Origin: Acidithrix ferrooxidans
GTDB lineage: Bacteria > Actinomycetota > Acidimicrobiia > Acidimicrobiales > Acidimicrobiaceae
Length of the DNA stretch: 64,000 nt
Reading direction: 5' to 3'
NCBI RefSeq assembly: GCF_000949295.1
Contig: NZ_JXYS01000018.1
Span: 79,437-143,436, forward strand
In this document: piece after piece, positions 10,121 to 18,556 of the stretch
How the letters are laid out: each line of letters opens with the position of its first letter
How positions within the stretch are numbered: the first letter of the stretch is position 1
Notes under the pieces: generated by a model
Seen by the model: only the letters and a program-made list of their open reading frames with translations
Database searches by the model: none
What the model was told of the DNA's origin: nothing
Position numbers and translations under genes: made by a program

Positions 10121-12412
10121 CTAGCGTCGCATAAAGCCGAAAAGGCGCAAAGAATTGCCAACGACAAAGACTGACGAGAAAGCCATTGCACTTCCAGCTA
10201 TGACCGGGTTTATCAATCCGGCCATAGCGATTGGAATCGCCGCGACGTTATAAGCAAAAGCCCAAAATAAATTAGTGTGTATGGTTCTAAGAGTTGCTCG
10301 CGCAACCAAGATTGCCGAATAGGCCCCACTGACACCGCCTAAAAATACTGTGATGTCTCCGGACTCTTGTGCTATCGCAGATCCGCTTCCCATCGCCACT
10401 CCCAGATCGGCTTGCGCAAGGGCAGCTGCGTCATTAATGCCATCGCCTATCATTGCGACCCTTGCCCCCTGGGACTGTAACTCTCGAATGTAGTCTGCCT
10501 TTTCACTCGGTGTTGCACCAGCTACTACCCGTTCAATCCCTAATTGTGACGCGGTAATACGAGCACTTTCTTGATTGTCACCGCTCAAAAGAACAACATC
10601 TAAATTTGACTGGCGCATCTTTTTAAGGGTCTCAAAGGCGTCATCCCTTATCTCATCGCCTATGGCCATAAATGCCACGACGATACCATCAAGGCCAATA
10701 TAGCTACGGCTCAACCCAGTTGTAATGGAGACGTTAGAGATATAGGCGTCAACCTTGCTTTGAAAGGAAGTGGAGATTTCGAAGCCTGAACTTAGACAGA
10801 AATCCAACTTTCCGATTGCGACAGAATGGCCGGCGACTTGGGCCATGACCCCAGACCCCACATATGACTTGAAGAGATCCGCCTTTTGTACCTCCAGCTC
10901 CCTTTCCTCGGAGAGAGAGACGATAAAACGTCCAATGGGATGGGTGGTTGCCGCTTCAGCACTAGCGGCCATCGAAAGTACAAAGTCATAATCAAAACCA
11001 ACTTCTAGGAGTATCTCCTGAAGTGTCATCGTTCCAGTTGTGAGAGTTCCGGTCTTATCAACAACGACCGTATCAATCTTTCCTGCAGCCTCTAGAGCCT
11101 CTGGACCACGGATAAGAATACCCATCTGCGCGGCACGCGACGTTCCAACCAGAATAGCCATAGGGGTAGCAAGTCCAAGGGCACAGGGACATGCGATTAC
11201 CAAAACCGCGATCGCACTTGAAAATGAGAGTGCGATTGAATCACCGATAATAACTCGAAACAAGAAGGTAGCTATTGCGATTGCAATAACGCTCGGCACA
11301 AAGATTCCCGATACCTTATCGGCGATGGCTTGAACCTTGGCCTTTTTTGCTTGGGCCTCTTCAACCATCGACACAATACCTGCGAGCGCCGTATCCGAGC
11401 CCACCTTGGTAGCCCTAACGACTAAAAAGCCATCAACGTTCAGCGACCCACCGACGACCTCCATCCCTGACTTGAATCGCTTGGGCTCATATTCCCCGGT
11501 CAGCAAAGCCAAATCCAAGAGGGCTTCACCCGATTCGATCTCACCGTCTGTTGGAACCTTCTCCCCTGAACGTACGGAAAACCGATCGCCAGGACGAAGG
11601 TCTACAACATCGATTTCAACCTCAATGTCGTTGTTCAATATCTTATGTACGACCTGGCCATTACCTAATAAAAGAGAGCGAAGCACACTGGTGGATCGTC
11701 TCTTTCCCTTGGCTTCTAAGTAGCGACCAAAGAGAATTACCGTGATAACGACCGAGGCGGTTTCTAAGTAGATGTCTGGATGATGCGAATTTATCGAGGC
11801 CGTCAACGAAAACATCATCCGAAAAGACGGGCCTCCCGCATCGGTAAAGATCAGCGCGTACAAAGACCAAAGATAGGCAGCTAATGAACCAAGTGAGACG
11901 AGGGTGTCCATGGACGAGGTCAAGTGTCTCGCATTGGCGATGGCGGCTTTATGGAATGGAAGTCCGCCATAGATAAATACTGGAGTTGCTAGCGCAAGTG
12001 CTACCCACTGCCAGTATTGAAATTCCAACGATGGAACCATAGACAAAGCTAAGACAGGAAGCGACAAAATAGCCGAGATGATCAGGCGATTCCTAAGTGG
12101 ATTCAGGTGATCTAGATATCTCGACTCATCATCAATTTCACCACTACTCCTATCATTCCCCTCAATCAACGACGCTCCATAGCCAATGCCAGATATTGCA
12201 TCTAGAAGATCCTGCGTCGTCAAAAGGGAAGAGTCAAAAGAAACTGAGGCCTTCTCTGTGGCGAAGTTCACATTTGCGCTCGCACCATCTAAGCGATTCA
12301 AGCGCTTCTCAATTCGAGCCGCGCAAGAAGAGCAGGTCATCCCAGTTAAGCATAGCTCCACACTCTCGCCCATAGACTTATCATCTATTGTTGAATTTTC
12401 GCCAACCGCCAC
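10121..12412 (-). CDS. copA: Copper-exporting P1B-type ATPase
   Basis: Heavy-metal transporting ATPase (763 residues from a GTG). It contains an N-terminal HMA domain with GMTCSSC (Cys 27 and 30), transmembrane helices, the Cu(I)-specific CPC motif in ACPCALGLATP, the phosphorylation loop DKTGTLT, the HP signature in TTHPIGRFI and the hinge GDGINDAAAL. The CPC motif together with a CsoR repressor and CopZ chaperone next to it indicates Cu+ export across the inner membrane. A GAAAGG ribosome site precedes the GTG by nine bases. The gene lies 60 bases behind copZ and is expected to share the CsoR-controlled promoter. Confidence 0.95.
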   Translation of the reverse strand: MAVGENSTIDDKSMGESVELCLTGMTCSSCAARIEKRLNRLDGASANVNFATEKASVSFDSSLLTTQDLLDAISGIGYGASLIEGNDRSSGEIDDESRYLDHLNPLRNRLIISAILSLPVLALSMVPSLEFQYWQWVALALATPVFIYGGLPFHKAAIANARHLTSSMDTLVSLGSLAAYLWSLYALIFTDAGGPSFRMMFSLTASINSHHPDIYLETASVVITVILFGRYLEAKGKRRSTSVLRSLLLGNGQVVHKILNNDIEVEIDVVDLRPGDRFSVRSGEKVPTDGEIESGEALLDLALLTGEYEPKRFKSGMEVVGGSLNVDGFLVVRATKVGSDTALAGIVSMVEEAQAKKAKVQAIADKVSGIFVPSVIAIAIATFLFRVIIGDSIALSFSSAIAVLVIACPCALGLATPMAILVGTSRAAQMGILIRGPEALEAAGKIDTVVVDKTGTLTTGTMTLQEILLEVGFDYDFVLSMAASAEAATTHPIGRFIVSLSEERELEVQKADLFKSYVGSGVMAQVAGHSVAIGKLDFCLSSGFEISTSFQSKVDAYISNVSITTGLSRSYIGLDGIVVAFMAIGDEIRDDAFETLKKMRQSNLDVVLLSGDNQESARITASQLGIERVVAGATPSEKADYIRELQSQGARVAMIGDGINDAAALAQADLGVAMGSGSAIAQESGDITVFLGGVSGAYSAILVARATLRTIHTNLFWAFAYNVAAIPIAMAGLINPVIAGSAMAFSSVFVVGNSLRLFGFMRR

Positions 12413-12472
12413 AGTTGTCTGCCTTTCGATAGTGAAGTCCTATCGAGACTTCGTCTCTTGAGGGTTAGAAGA

Positions 12473-12679
12473 TCAAACCAGCTGAGCTTCGTAGCCCGCT
12501 TCATCTACTGCATTAAAGATCTCAGCGTCATCGAGCTTCTCGCCCGAAACTACAACCAATTTCGTCTCAAGATCGACGTCAACCTGCGAAACGCCCGCAA
12601 CCTTATCGATTTCACCTTTGACCGCTGCCACACAATGGCCACAAGTCATTCCCTCAACCTTGTAAGATTTCGTCTCCAT
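12473..12679 (-). CDS. copZ: Copper chaperone / HMA-domain protein
   Basis: A 68-residue single HMA domain with the metal-binding GMTCGHC at the N-terminus and the usual beta-alpha-beta layout. It is expected to carry Cu(I) in the cytoplasm and hand it to CopA. A strong GGAGG site lies four bases before the ATG. It is the first gene of the leftward copZ-copA unit, divergent from csoR. Confidence 0.92.
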   Translation of the reverse strand: METKSYKVEGMTCGHCVAAVKGEIDKVAGVSQVDVDLETKLVVVSGEKLDDAEIFNAVDEAGYEAQLV

Positions 12680-12689
12680 TTTTCCTCCT

Positions 12690-12730
12690 AAGATATATAC
12701 CCTACCCCCCCTAGTGTATACTTAGATTAA
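12690..12730. promoter_or_regulatory. Putative CsoR operator between copZ and csoR
   Basis: The 86-base divergent gap holds TATAC (12696-12700), a C-rich core and GTATA (12716-12720), an inverted pair around CCTACCCCCC. CsoR operators known from other bacteria are GC-rich pseudo-palindromes with this TAC-CCC-GTA look. It would allow Cu-responsive control of both directions. Confidence 0.6.
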
Positions 12731-12765
12731 GTATTTATCAAACTGCTAAGCTACAAAGGATCGGA

Positions 12766-13092
12766 ATGGACTCAGAAGATTTAGAAAACTCTCCCAATGA
12801 GCTAGTCGGAGTCTCGAGGGGCTACACCTCATCCAAGGGCGATCTACTTGAGCGGATCGCAAAGATAGAGGGACAGATCAGGGGCGTAGCTAAAATGGTC
12901 GAAGCGGATCGATACTGCGTTGACGTACTTACCCAAATATCGGCAATTCAAGGGGCTCTCAAAAAAGTCGAACTCGGGTTACTAGAAGGGCATCTGAGAC
13001 ACTGCTTGATTGGCCACGGTGGAGGACCGACCGACCCTAACGAACAGACCGCTGAGGTAATGGGCGTCGTAAAAAGGATAGTTTCCCACTGA
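12766..13092 (+). CDS. csoR: CsoR-family copper-sensing repressor
   Basis: Small all-helical metal-sensing repressor (108 residues). The ligand triad is complete with the spacing of M. tuberculosis CsoR: Cys51, His76 and Cys80 (RYCVD, then EGHLRHC), matching C36-H61-C65. An N-terminal tail of about 25 residues has no motif. It is divergent from copZ-copA and is expected to repress both until Cu(I) binds. The C-H-C pattern argues for copper rather than Ni/Co (RcnR) or formaldehyde (FrmR). Confidence 0.92.
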   Translation: MDSEDLENSPNELVGVSRGYTSSKGDLLERIAKIEGQIRGVAKMVEADRYCVDVLTQISAIQGALKKVELGLLEGHLRHCLIGHGGGPTDPNEQTAEVMGVVKRIVSH

Positions 13093-13585
13093 TTCATCAA
13101 ATAGCCACATCAAATAGCCATTGGTAAACCACCTTGAAACAGCTTCGCCAACTCGGCCCTAAAAGATCTAGAGCGAAATGACTTCAGCGCCTTAGCAATG
13201 AAACTGACCAAATAGGCGTCAGGTCGCTGTTTTGAATTTTCGATCTTGATCCACGGAAGATTCCAAGCCCCCCGTGTTTCGTCGGGACTAAGTCTCCTAC
13301 ATAAGATGATCTCCACGGACACAAATCTCCAAATTTTGAGACGGAACAGAAATGAAGTTCAAGATCGACCAAATTGTTTCACCAATGCAATCACATCGCT
13401 CAAAGTCCCAAGGATTCAAAGAGTCAAGATCACAAATTCAAATCCTATGCAATTCCGAGTGAGATCGTCCATCTTTGAGATCTACCCATGTGACATATCC
13501 GCAAAATCTAGCCAAAAAGAGAGTGTTGACCCCGTCTTACATAGACGAGAGTCAGCAAAAAACAGATGTAGGTCCCATCATCCAG
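13093..13585. other. Intergenic stretch, no supported gene
   Basis: 493 bases between convergent csoR and lipBA. Open frames on both strands (for example 13110-13322 minus and 13246-13596 plus) have no recognisable domains and overlap each other. I see no RNA, promoter or clear terminator hairpin here. Confidence 0.4.
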
Positions 13586-15229
13586 CTAGACCTTGATACC
13601 AAGTCCCGCCTCCTTGGCGTGATAAGACGACCTAGTATTTGGCGAAGATTCGACGTGTCGGATCCCCAATGCTTCCCCATATGATTTCAACTCGGCGAAT
13701 TCTTTGGGCGTATACCACTTCGAAACTGGAAGGTGCTTTCTGGTCGGTCTCAAATATTGCCCAATAGTTACAATCGAGACTCCAACGCTAGCCAAATCCC
13801 TAAGGGTCGCCTTGAGCTCATCCATCGTCTCGCCCATCCCTACGATAATCCCTGATTTAGTAACCAAACCAGCCTTTACGGCACCTGAGAGAACCGACAA
13901 ACTGCGCGCGTAGCTCGCTTGGGGTCGCACAGCCCGCTGGAGACGAAGAACGGTCTCAATATTGTGATTCAATACATCGGGAGCTGCCTTATAGATGGCA
14001 CTTAGAGCGTCTTCGTCGCCCTTGCAGTCAGAGATCAAAACCTCGACCCCGATATCTCGACCAAGTCGTCGAATCTGGTTTATCGTCTCAACAAAACCAA
14101 TTGCTCCCCCGTCACTAAGATCATCCCTAGCCACGGCAGTAACGACGGCAAAATCAAGGCCCATCTTTTCAACGGCCAAAGCAACCCTTCGGGGTTCGTC
14201 AAGATCGAGCGGTAGCGGCCGATCGGTCTTGACGAGGCAAAATCCACATGCTCGAGTACAGTCTTCGCCATTGATCATGAACGTCGCGGTCCCTTGACTC
14301 CAACATTCATAAATATTGGGACAACCGGCCTCCTCGCAGACAGTTACCAGATTTAGGCCCCTCATGGTTTCCTTGAGTTCCTGATACTCCGAACCCATCT
14401 TGGTCCGAAGTTTAATCCATTCAGGTTTGGTCTTTGAAATCGAAATTCCCTCTGCGGTCCCAACGCCAGCGCTCGCCAGTCTTCTATCTAGAGAGCGAGA
14501 CTCCGCCATGGCATCAACCTTGGGTGCCACCTTAATGATTGAATCCACCAAGTTTGGATCTTGCATTGAATAGCCATCAGACGAAGAAGCTCCGTAGAAA
14601 GATGCCTCAGAAAAACCAAAGATTTTAGGCGCCAAAGATGCCACCACGCCAACAACGTCTTCCACTTGACAGACACTACCCTCGGCTTGCATCGAGGTAA
14701 CCCCGTATTCGCTGATACCACACGGAACAATGTTAGAAAACATCTCCAAATCTGTAGTTACGTTCAACGCGAAGCCATGCATCGAACGTCCCCTAGAGAT
14801 TCGAACCCCGATAGCCGCAATCTTTCTGAGACTACCATCCTTAGAGATCGTCCATACACCCGGAAAGCCAGGGTTTCGCTGTCCTACAATTGAAAATTTA
14901 TCTAGAGTTGCGATTATCAAATCTTCAATCTTCGCGACAAAATTAGGGGTTGAATTTTGCTCCGTAGCTACATCTAAAATTGTATAGCCAACGAGCTGAC
15001 CCGGGCCATGGTAGGTGACGTCTCCGCCCCTGTCAACCCTAACCATTTCAGCCCCAACTTGTTTGGGGTCTACAAGAATATTGGAGATATCAGCCCTAAC
15101 GCCCAGGGTATAGACGTGATTATGCTCCAACAGTAGTAGATGCTGAGCTTTCCCAGAGTCAAATAAGCCGTGTTGAAGGGTATAAGCATCCCGATAAGCC
15201 ACCTTCGACAACCAACGAACCTCTAACAT
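13586..15229 (-). CDS. Fused octanoyltransferase-lipoyl synthase (LipB-LipA)
   Basis: One 547-residue frame carries both steps of de novo lipoylation. Residues about 1-215 are LipB: RGGDVTYHGPGQLVGY, catalytic Lys about 136 (RKIAAIG) and Cys about 170 (IVPCGISEYG). After a linker of about 40 residues, 255-547 is LipA, a radical-SAM enzyme with both clusters: Cys 298, 303, 309 (CEEAGCPNIYEC) for the auxiliary 4Fe-4S and Cys 324, 328, 331 (CTRACGFC) for the SAM cluster. All catalytic residues are present, so both halves should work. It lies just downstream of E2/Lpd on the same strand but behind a strong terminator. Normally lipB and lipA are separate genes. Confidence 0.93.
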   Translation of the reverse strand: MLEVRWLSKVAYRDAYTLQHGLFDSGKAQHLLLLEHNHVYTLGVRADISNILVDPKQVGAEMVRVDRGGDVTYHGPGQLVGYTILDVATEQNSTPNFVAKIEDLIIATLDKFSIVGQRNPGFPGVWTISKDGSLRKIAAIGVRISRGRSMHGFALNVTTDLEMFSNIVPCGISEYGVTSMQAEGSVCQVEDVVGVVASLAPKIFGFSEASFYGASSSDGYSMQDPNLVDSIIKVAPKVDAMAESRSLDRRLASAGVGTAEGISISKTKPEWIKLRTKMGSEYQELKETMRGLNLVTVCEEAGCPNIYECWSQGTATFMINGEDCTRACGFCLVKTDRPLPLDLDEPRRVALAVEKMGLDFAVVTAVARDDLSDGGAIGFVETINQIRRLGRDIGVEVLISDCKGDEDALSAIYKAAPDVLNHNIETVLRLQRAVRPQASYARSLSVLSGAVKAGLVTKSGIIVGMGETMDELKATLRDLASVGVSIVTIGQYLRPTRKHLPVSKWYTPKEFAELKSYGEALGIRHVESSPNTRSSYHAKEAGLGIKV

Positions 15230-15275
15230 CTACAACTCCATCTTCAAAATTAGATTTACTTTTAAAATTTAGCAA

Positions 15276-15314
15276 GGGTGTGGATCACTGACCTAAGGTC
15301 AGTGATCCACACCC
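15276..15314. terminator. Strong terminator hairpin downstream of the E2 gene
   Basis: Perfect 18-base arms (15276-15293 and 15297-15314) around a TAA loop. Read leftward, the stem is followed by a T/A-rich tract. It separates the lpd/E2 transcript from lipBA. Confidence 0.85.
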
Positions 15315-15371
15315 CCGAATCAACAGACTGAAACTTGCCCTTCTATACCCAATAGGGAGCGTTCTAAAAAA

Positions 15372-16430
15372 TTAGAACTCTTGAGCCCAATTCCAAGTCT
15401 CAATGATCTCTTTCATTCGCGCTAGATATGCAGCCGCGTAGGCTCCATCAATTACCCTATGGTCAAAGGTAAGCGCAAGAATGCCAACCGAGTGAATCGC
15501 TATGCTCTCAGATCCATCTGGAAGGGTAATCACTACGGGTTTACGCTTGACACCATCGGTTGAGAGAATTGCTACTTGTGGCTGATTGATGATCGGAGCC
15601 GTCATAAAGGTACCATAGGGACCAGGGTTGGTGATTGTAAAAGTACCACCAGCCAAATCATCAGCACTCAATCTCTTAGTTCGAGCTCGAGTCGCCAAAT
15701 CTTTGATATCTCTAGCTAGCCCTGTAAGTCTCTTTTGATCAGCTCCATGAATAACTGGCGCTATCAGACCCTCAAGATCAAGATCTACCGCTATTGAAAG
15801 ATTCCGATCATGATGGACGATCAGTTCATCATCGCCCACAGATGCATTCAACCGAGGAAAGGTGCGCAATGCCTCCACTGTCGCCCTTGCGACAAAAGGA
15901 AGATAGGTTAGAGAGAATCCCTCTTCTCGCTTGAAGGCCTCCTTGAGCGATGCACGAACTCGATCTACCGCTTCGAAGTCAACCTCGATAGCAACTAACG
16001 TGTGAGCAGATGTGGCCTTAGATCGAACCATATGCTCTGCTGTGCGTCGTCGAATATTATTAAACGGAATAATCTCATCTCGAGCTCCAGCGGTAGCAGG
16101 CGGGAAAACGTCAGCATGAATTGGCTGGCGATTTACGATCTGAGGTACCTGAGAAATAGTCTCCGGAAGACGCGGCGCTGGAGCTGGTGCAGCTACCCAA
16201 GCCGGTGCAGCCGGTGCAGCCGGTGCAGCCGGTGCAGCCGGTGCAGCCGGTGCAGCCGGAGCTGATTGCGACCGAGCGACTTGATCCAAATAGTCCAGAA
16301 CGTCAGATCTAGTAATTCGACCTCCTGCACCAGATCCCTTGATAAGCGAAACGTCCAATGAATTTTCATCAATCAAGCGTCGCACAACTGGAGAGAGAAC
16401 CAATCCCTCGACATTTCCTAGCACGGCCAC
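15372..16430 (-). CDS. 2-oxoacid dehydrogenase E2, peripheral-binding and catalytic part (frameshifted from the lipoyl part)
   Basis: Acyltransferase part of a 2-oxoacid dehydrogenase complex. It contains the E3/E1-binding domain (SPVVRRLIDENSLD, then GGRITRSDVLDYL), a repeat linker of AAP units, and the catalytic domain ending in TFDHRVIDGAYAA, with the active-site DHRxxDG. The GTG at 16430 is probably not a real start: the frame overlaps the lipoyl-domain frame by 13 bases, and adding one base in the upstream GCCCCA-type repeat joins them into one E2 of about 464 residues. If the shift is real, this half is made only by slippage or internal start and would lack lipoate. It may be the pyruvate or 2-oxoglutarate complex; no E1 gene is nearby. 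Confidence 0.85.
   Translation of the reverse strand: MAVLGNVEGLVLSPVVRRLIDENSLDVSLIKGSGAGGRITRSDVLDYLDQVARSQSAPAAPAAPAAPAAPAAPAAPAWVAAPAPAPRLPETISQVPQIVNRQPIHADVFPPATAGARDEIIPFNNIRRRTAEHMVRSKATSAHTLVAIEVDFEAVDRVRASLKEAFKREEGFSLTYLPFVARATVEALRTFPRLNASVGDDELIVHHDRNLSIAVDLDLEGLIAPVIHGADQKRLTGLARDIKDLATRARTKRLSADDLAGGTFTITNPGPYGTFMTAPIINQPQVAILSTDGVKRKPVVITLPDGSESIAIHSVGILALTFDHRVIDGAYAAAYLARMKEIIETWNWAQEF
16201..16260. repeat. 9-bp tandem repeat in E2 linker
   Basis: Six complete copies of GCCGGTGCA (16201-16254) plus a partial copy. On the minus strand they encode Ala-Ala-Pro units of the flexible linker. Being a multiple of three, copy-number change would lengthen or shorten the linker without shifting frame. 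Confidence 0.9.
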
Positions 16431-16765
16431 AGGAGCTGGGGCTGGGGCTGGGCTGGGGCTGGAGCCGGAGCTGGAGCAGGAGCCGGAGCCGGAGCTGGAG
16501 CAGGAGCCGGAGCTGGAGCAGGAGCCTCGCTGGATTCTCCAACGATTGCCAAAATAGTTCCTACCGCTACGGTGTCTCCCTCTTCAGCCAAGATCGAAGT
16601 TAGATAACCGCTGGCCGTAGATGGTACTTCCGAATCGACTTTATCTGTCGAAACCTCAAAGAGCACCTCGTCGATGGCAATTTTATCACCAACTTTTTTT
16701 AGCCACTTTGTAATTGTGCCTTCTGTAACTGTTTCGCCAAGCTGTGGCATTAAGATCTCAGCCAA
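16418..16765 (-). CDS. 2-oxoacid dehydrogenase E2, lipoyl domain (N-terminal fragment)
   Basis: The first 75-80 residues form a lipoyl domain (MPQLGETVTEGTITKWLKK) with the lipoylated Lys about residue 42 in STDKVDSEVPS, the style of actinobacterial DlaT. An Ala-Pro linker follows, then the frame turns into QPQPQLLWPC and stops at 16418. The change occurs where a six-base repeat unit has lost one base (three G instead of four at 16450-16452 on the plus strand). The ATG at 16765 overlaps the end of lpd by eight bases, so translation is coupled to lpd. It belongs with the catalytic fragment at 15372-16430. Confidence 0.85.
   Translation of the reverse strand: MAEILMPQLGETVTEGTITKWLKKVGDKIAIDEVLFEVSTDKVDSEVPSTASGYLTSILAEEGDTVAVGTILAIVGESSEAPAPAPAPAPAPAPAPAPAPAPAPAQPQPQLLWPC
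16432..16526. repeat. Hexameric GGAGCN-type repeat carrying the E2 frameshift
   Basis: About sixteen near-identical six-base units (GGAGCT, GGAGCC, GGAGCA, GGGGCT variants) encode the Ala-Pro linker on the minus strand. One unit near 16450 is five bases long, which breaks the frame. Such runs are prone to polymerase slippage. Confidence 0.88.
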
Positions 16766-18158
16766 CGTGTAGACCCCTTCCTGTTAAAGCTATTACCGTT
16801 TCGCCGAATGTCTCGGACAATGTTGGGTGCGGTTGAATAAAGTGTGCAATTTCTTCAGCTGTTGCTTCCCAGTTGACAGCCAAATAACCCATCCCCAGTT
16901 GCTCTGTTACCCATGGGCCAGCCATGTGAACCCCAAGGATACGTCCTGCGCTTCCATCGGCGCGCTTTTCCGCAACAACTTTCACAACGCCCTCGGTTTC
17001 ACCTATAATCCGAGCACGTGAGTTGCCTCCGAATGGGTCCTTCTTGACGATGACATCGTAACCGGCATTTCTAGCCGCTTCCTCTGTCAATCCCGCGAAG
17101 GCTACTTCTGGGTGTGTATAGATACACCATGGTACATTGACGTAGTCTACAGGTATCGTGCGCTCTCCAAGAATGGTCTTGATTGCTACTATGGCCTCAG
17201 CAAAGCCCACGTGAGCAAGTTGTGCAGTAGCCACTAAGTCGCCAATTGCAAAAACACCTTCCTCAGAGGTCCTCATATATTCATCCGTTTGGACAAATCC
17301 TCTTTGATCAAGATTTACAGATGAGTTGCCTCCAAGAAGCTTCTCGCTAAATGGACGTCGACCCACTGAGACGATAACCTTGTCGACATGGACGCTACTT
17401 CCGTCTCCGAAGAAGAGGTTGGTCCCCTTCTCCCCGGGAGCATGTCCAGTGACGGCCACTCCGGTGTGCATTGCGATCCCACGCTTCCTGAAGGATCTAA
17501 CAACGACATCTGCAACATCTTTATCACATCCCGCAAGCAGAGTGGGCATGGCCTCCAAAATAGTTACCTTAACGCCGAGATCTGACATCATTGACGCAAA
17601 TTCGCAACCGATGGCTCCGCCACCTATAATCGCCACGCTCTCGGGCAGCTCAGACATTGCCAGAACTTCGTCCGAGGTAATAATGACTTCTCCGTCTATT
17701 TCAAAGCCAGGTATCGTACGAGGAACGGAACCCGCCGCCAAGATAATAGAATCCCCAGTGACAATCTCGCCACCGTCGATCTCTACCTTACCGTCACCAA
17801 TGTAAGCACCAAAGCCCTCGATGATTTCGATTTTCCGACCTTTCATAAGGCCGGAAAGACCTTTCCAGAGCTGATCTACGACTCTCTGTTTGCGATTCTG
17901 TGTTATTGAGAAGTCGATCGAAGGCGGTGTCGTAAGAACCCCGAACTCCTTAGCTGACTCTACGGCGCGAAAAACGGCGGCACTCTCTAGGAACTCTTTG
18001 GCTGGTATGCAACCTCGATGAAGGCATGTCCCACCAACTTTTTCCTTTTCGACTACGCATACGCTCAAACCGGCGCTCGCACCGTATAGCGCTGCTGCGT
18101 AGCCTCCTGGGCCACCCCCTATCACGACGACGTCAAAATTTTTAGACGTCGCAATCAC
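16758..18158 (-). CDS. lpdA: Dihydrolipoyl dehydrogenase (E3)
   Basis: FAD disulfide oxidoreductase of 466 residues that reoxidises dihydrolipoamide on E2 with NAD+. It has an FAD-binding GGGPGGY near residues 14-20, the redox disulfide Cys45-Cys50 (GGTCLHRGCIPAK), the NAD-binding GGGAIGCEFASMM and the C-terminal catalytic His segment QPHPTLSE. It is the first gene of the lpd-E2 unit and overlaps the E2 start by eight bases. The start is odd: the in-frame GTG at 18158 overlaps the Shine-Dalgarno core itself (AGGAGGTGATT), so initiation may be at this GTG or a non-standard codon just downstream. Confidence 0.95.
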   Translation of the reverse strand: MIATSKNFDVVVIGGGPGGYAAALYGASAGLSVCVVEKEKVGGTCLHRGCIPAKEFLESAAVFRAVESAKEFGVLTTPPSIDFSITQNRKQRVVDQLWKGLSGLMKGRKIEIIEGFGAYIGDGKVEIDGGEIVTGDSIILAAGSVPRTIPGFEIDGEVIITSDEVLAMSELPESVAIIGGGAIGCEFASMMSDLGVKVTILEAMPTLLAGCDKDVADVVVRSFRKRGIAMHTGVAVTGHAPGEKGTNLFFGDGSSVHVDKVIVSVGRRPFSEKLLGGNSSVNLDQRGFVQTDEYMRTSEEGVFAIGDLVATAQLAHVGFAEAIVAIKTILGERTIPVDYVNVPWCIYTHPEVAFAGLTEEAARNAGYDVIVKKDPFGGNSRARIIGETEGVVKVVAEKRADGSAGRILGVHMAGPWVTEQLGMGYLAVNWEATAEEIAHFIQPHPTLSETFGETVIALTGRGLHVG

Positions 18159-18556
18159 CTCCTAAGTAAGTGGTCCCAAACCACAAAAATAAGTCAAAAG
18201 AGCAAAACTCTTCCGACCTCACAACTCTATGCCCAAAACACCACAATTGGCAAACCGACACAGATCCAATCTCATATCAATCTATTGTCAATTTCACATC
18301 CAAGAAGGTCGCAGACCAAATAATGACTCGTTAATTGCAATTACCCTTATCGATTCTCATCTGAGACTTCCGAAGATAAAATCACCCAAAATCTCCTTAG
18401 GGCTGGAACGCGCAACAGCAGTGCCACGTTGGTAATTTAAAATTCAAATCCGCGATCCGACAGAAGATAATATCGTTACCGACGTCCATCTAGGGCCCAC
18501 CACTGAAGCCATATAGATGAAAAGTATGCCCTAGGTAAAATTAATCGTTTGGGTCC
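18159..18556. other. Intergenic stretch upstream of lpd
   Basis: 398 bases between lpd and the end of rnhB, both leftward. The right part holds weak arms CTAGGGC / GCCCTAG (about 18490-18533) that could end the rnhB transcript. The left part should contain the lpd promoter, but no convincing -35/-10 pair stands out. No gene is supported. Confidence 0.35.

Noticed and set aside
11337..11723. 128-codon plus-strand frame inside copA
   Set aside because: Antisense to conserved ATPase sequence, no domain, typical shadow frame.
13110..13596. Overlapping small frames on both strands between csoR and lipBA
   Set aside because: No domains or ribosome sites, and they overlap each other.
16002..16265. 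Plus-strand frame rich in Cys-Ser-Arg repeats
   Set aside because: It is the complement of the E2 linker repeat read in another frame, with no independent support.
16339..16603. Plus-strand frames encoding Glu/Pro or Ser/Arg repeats
   Set aside because: Artefacts of the hexameric repeat on the coding strand of E2.
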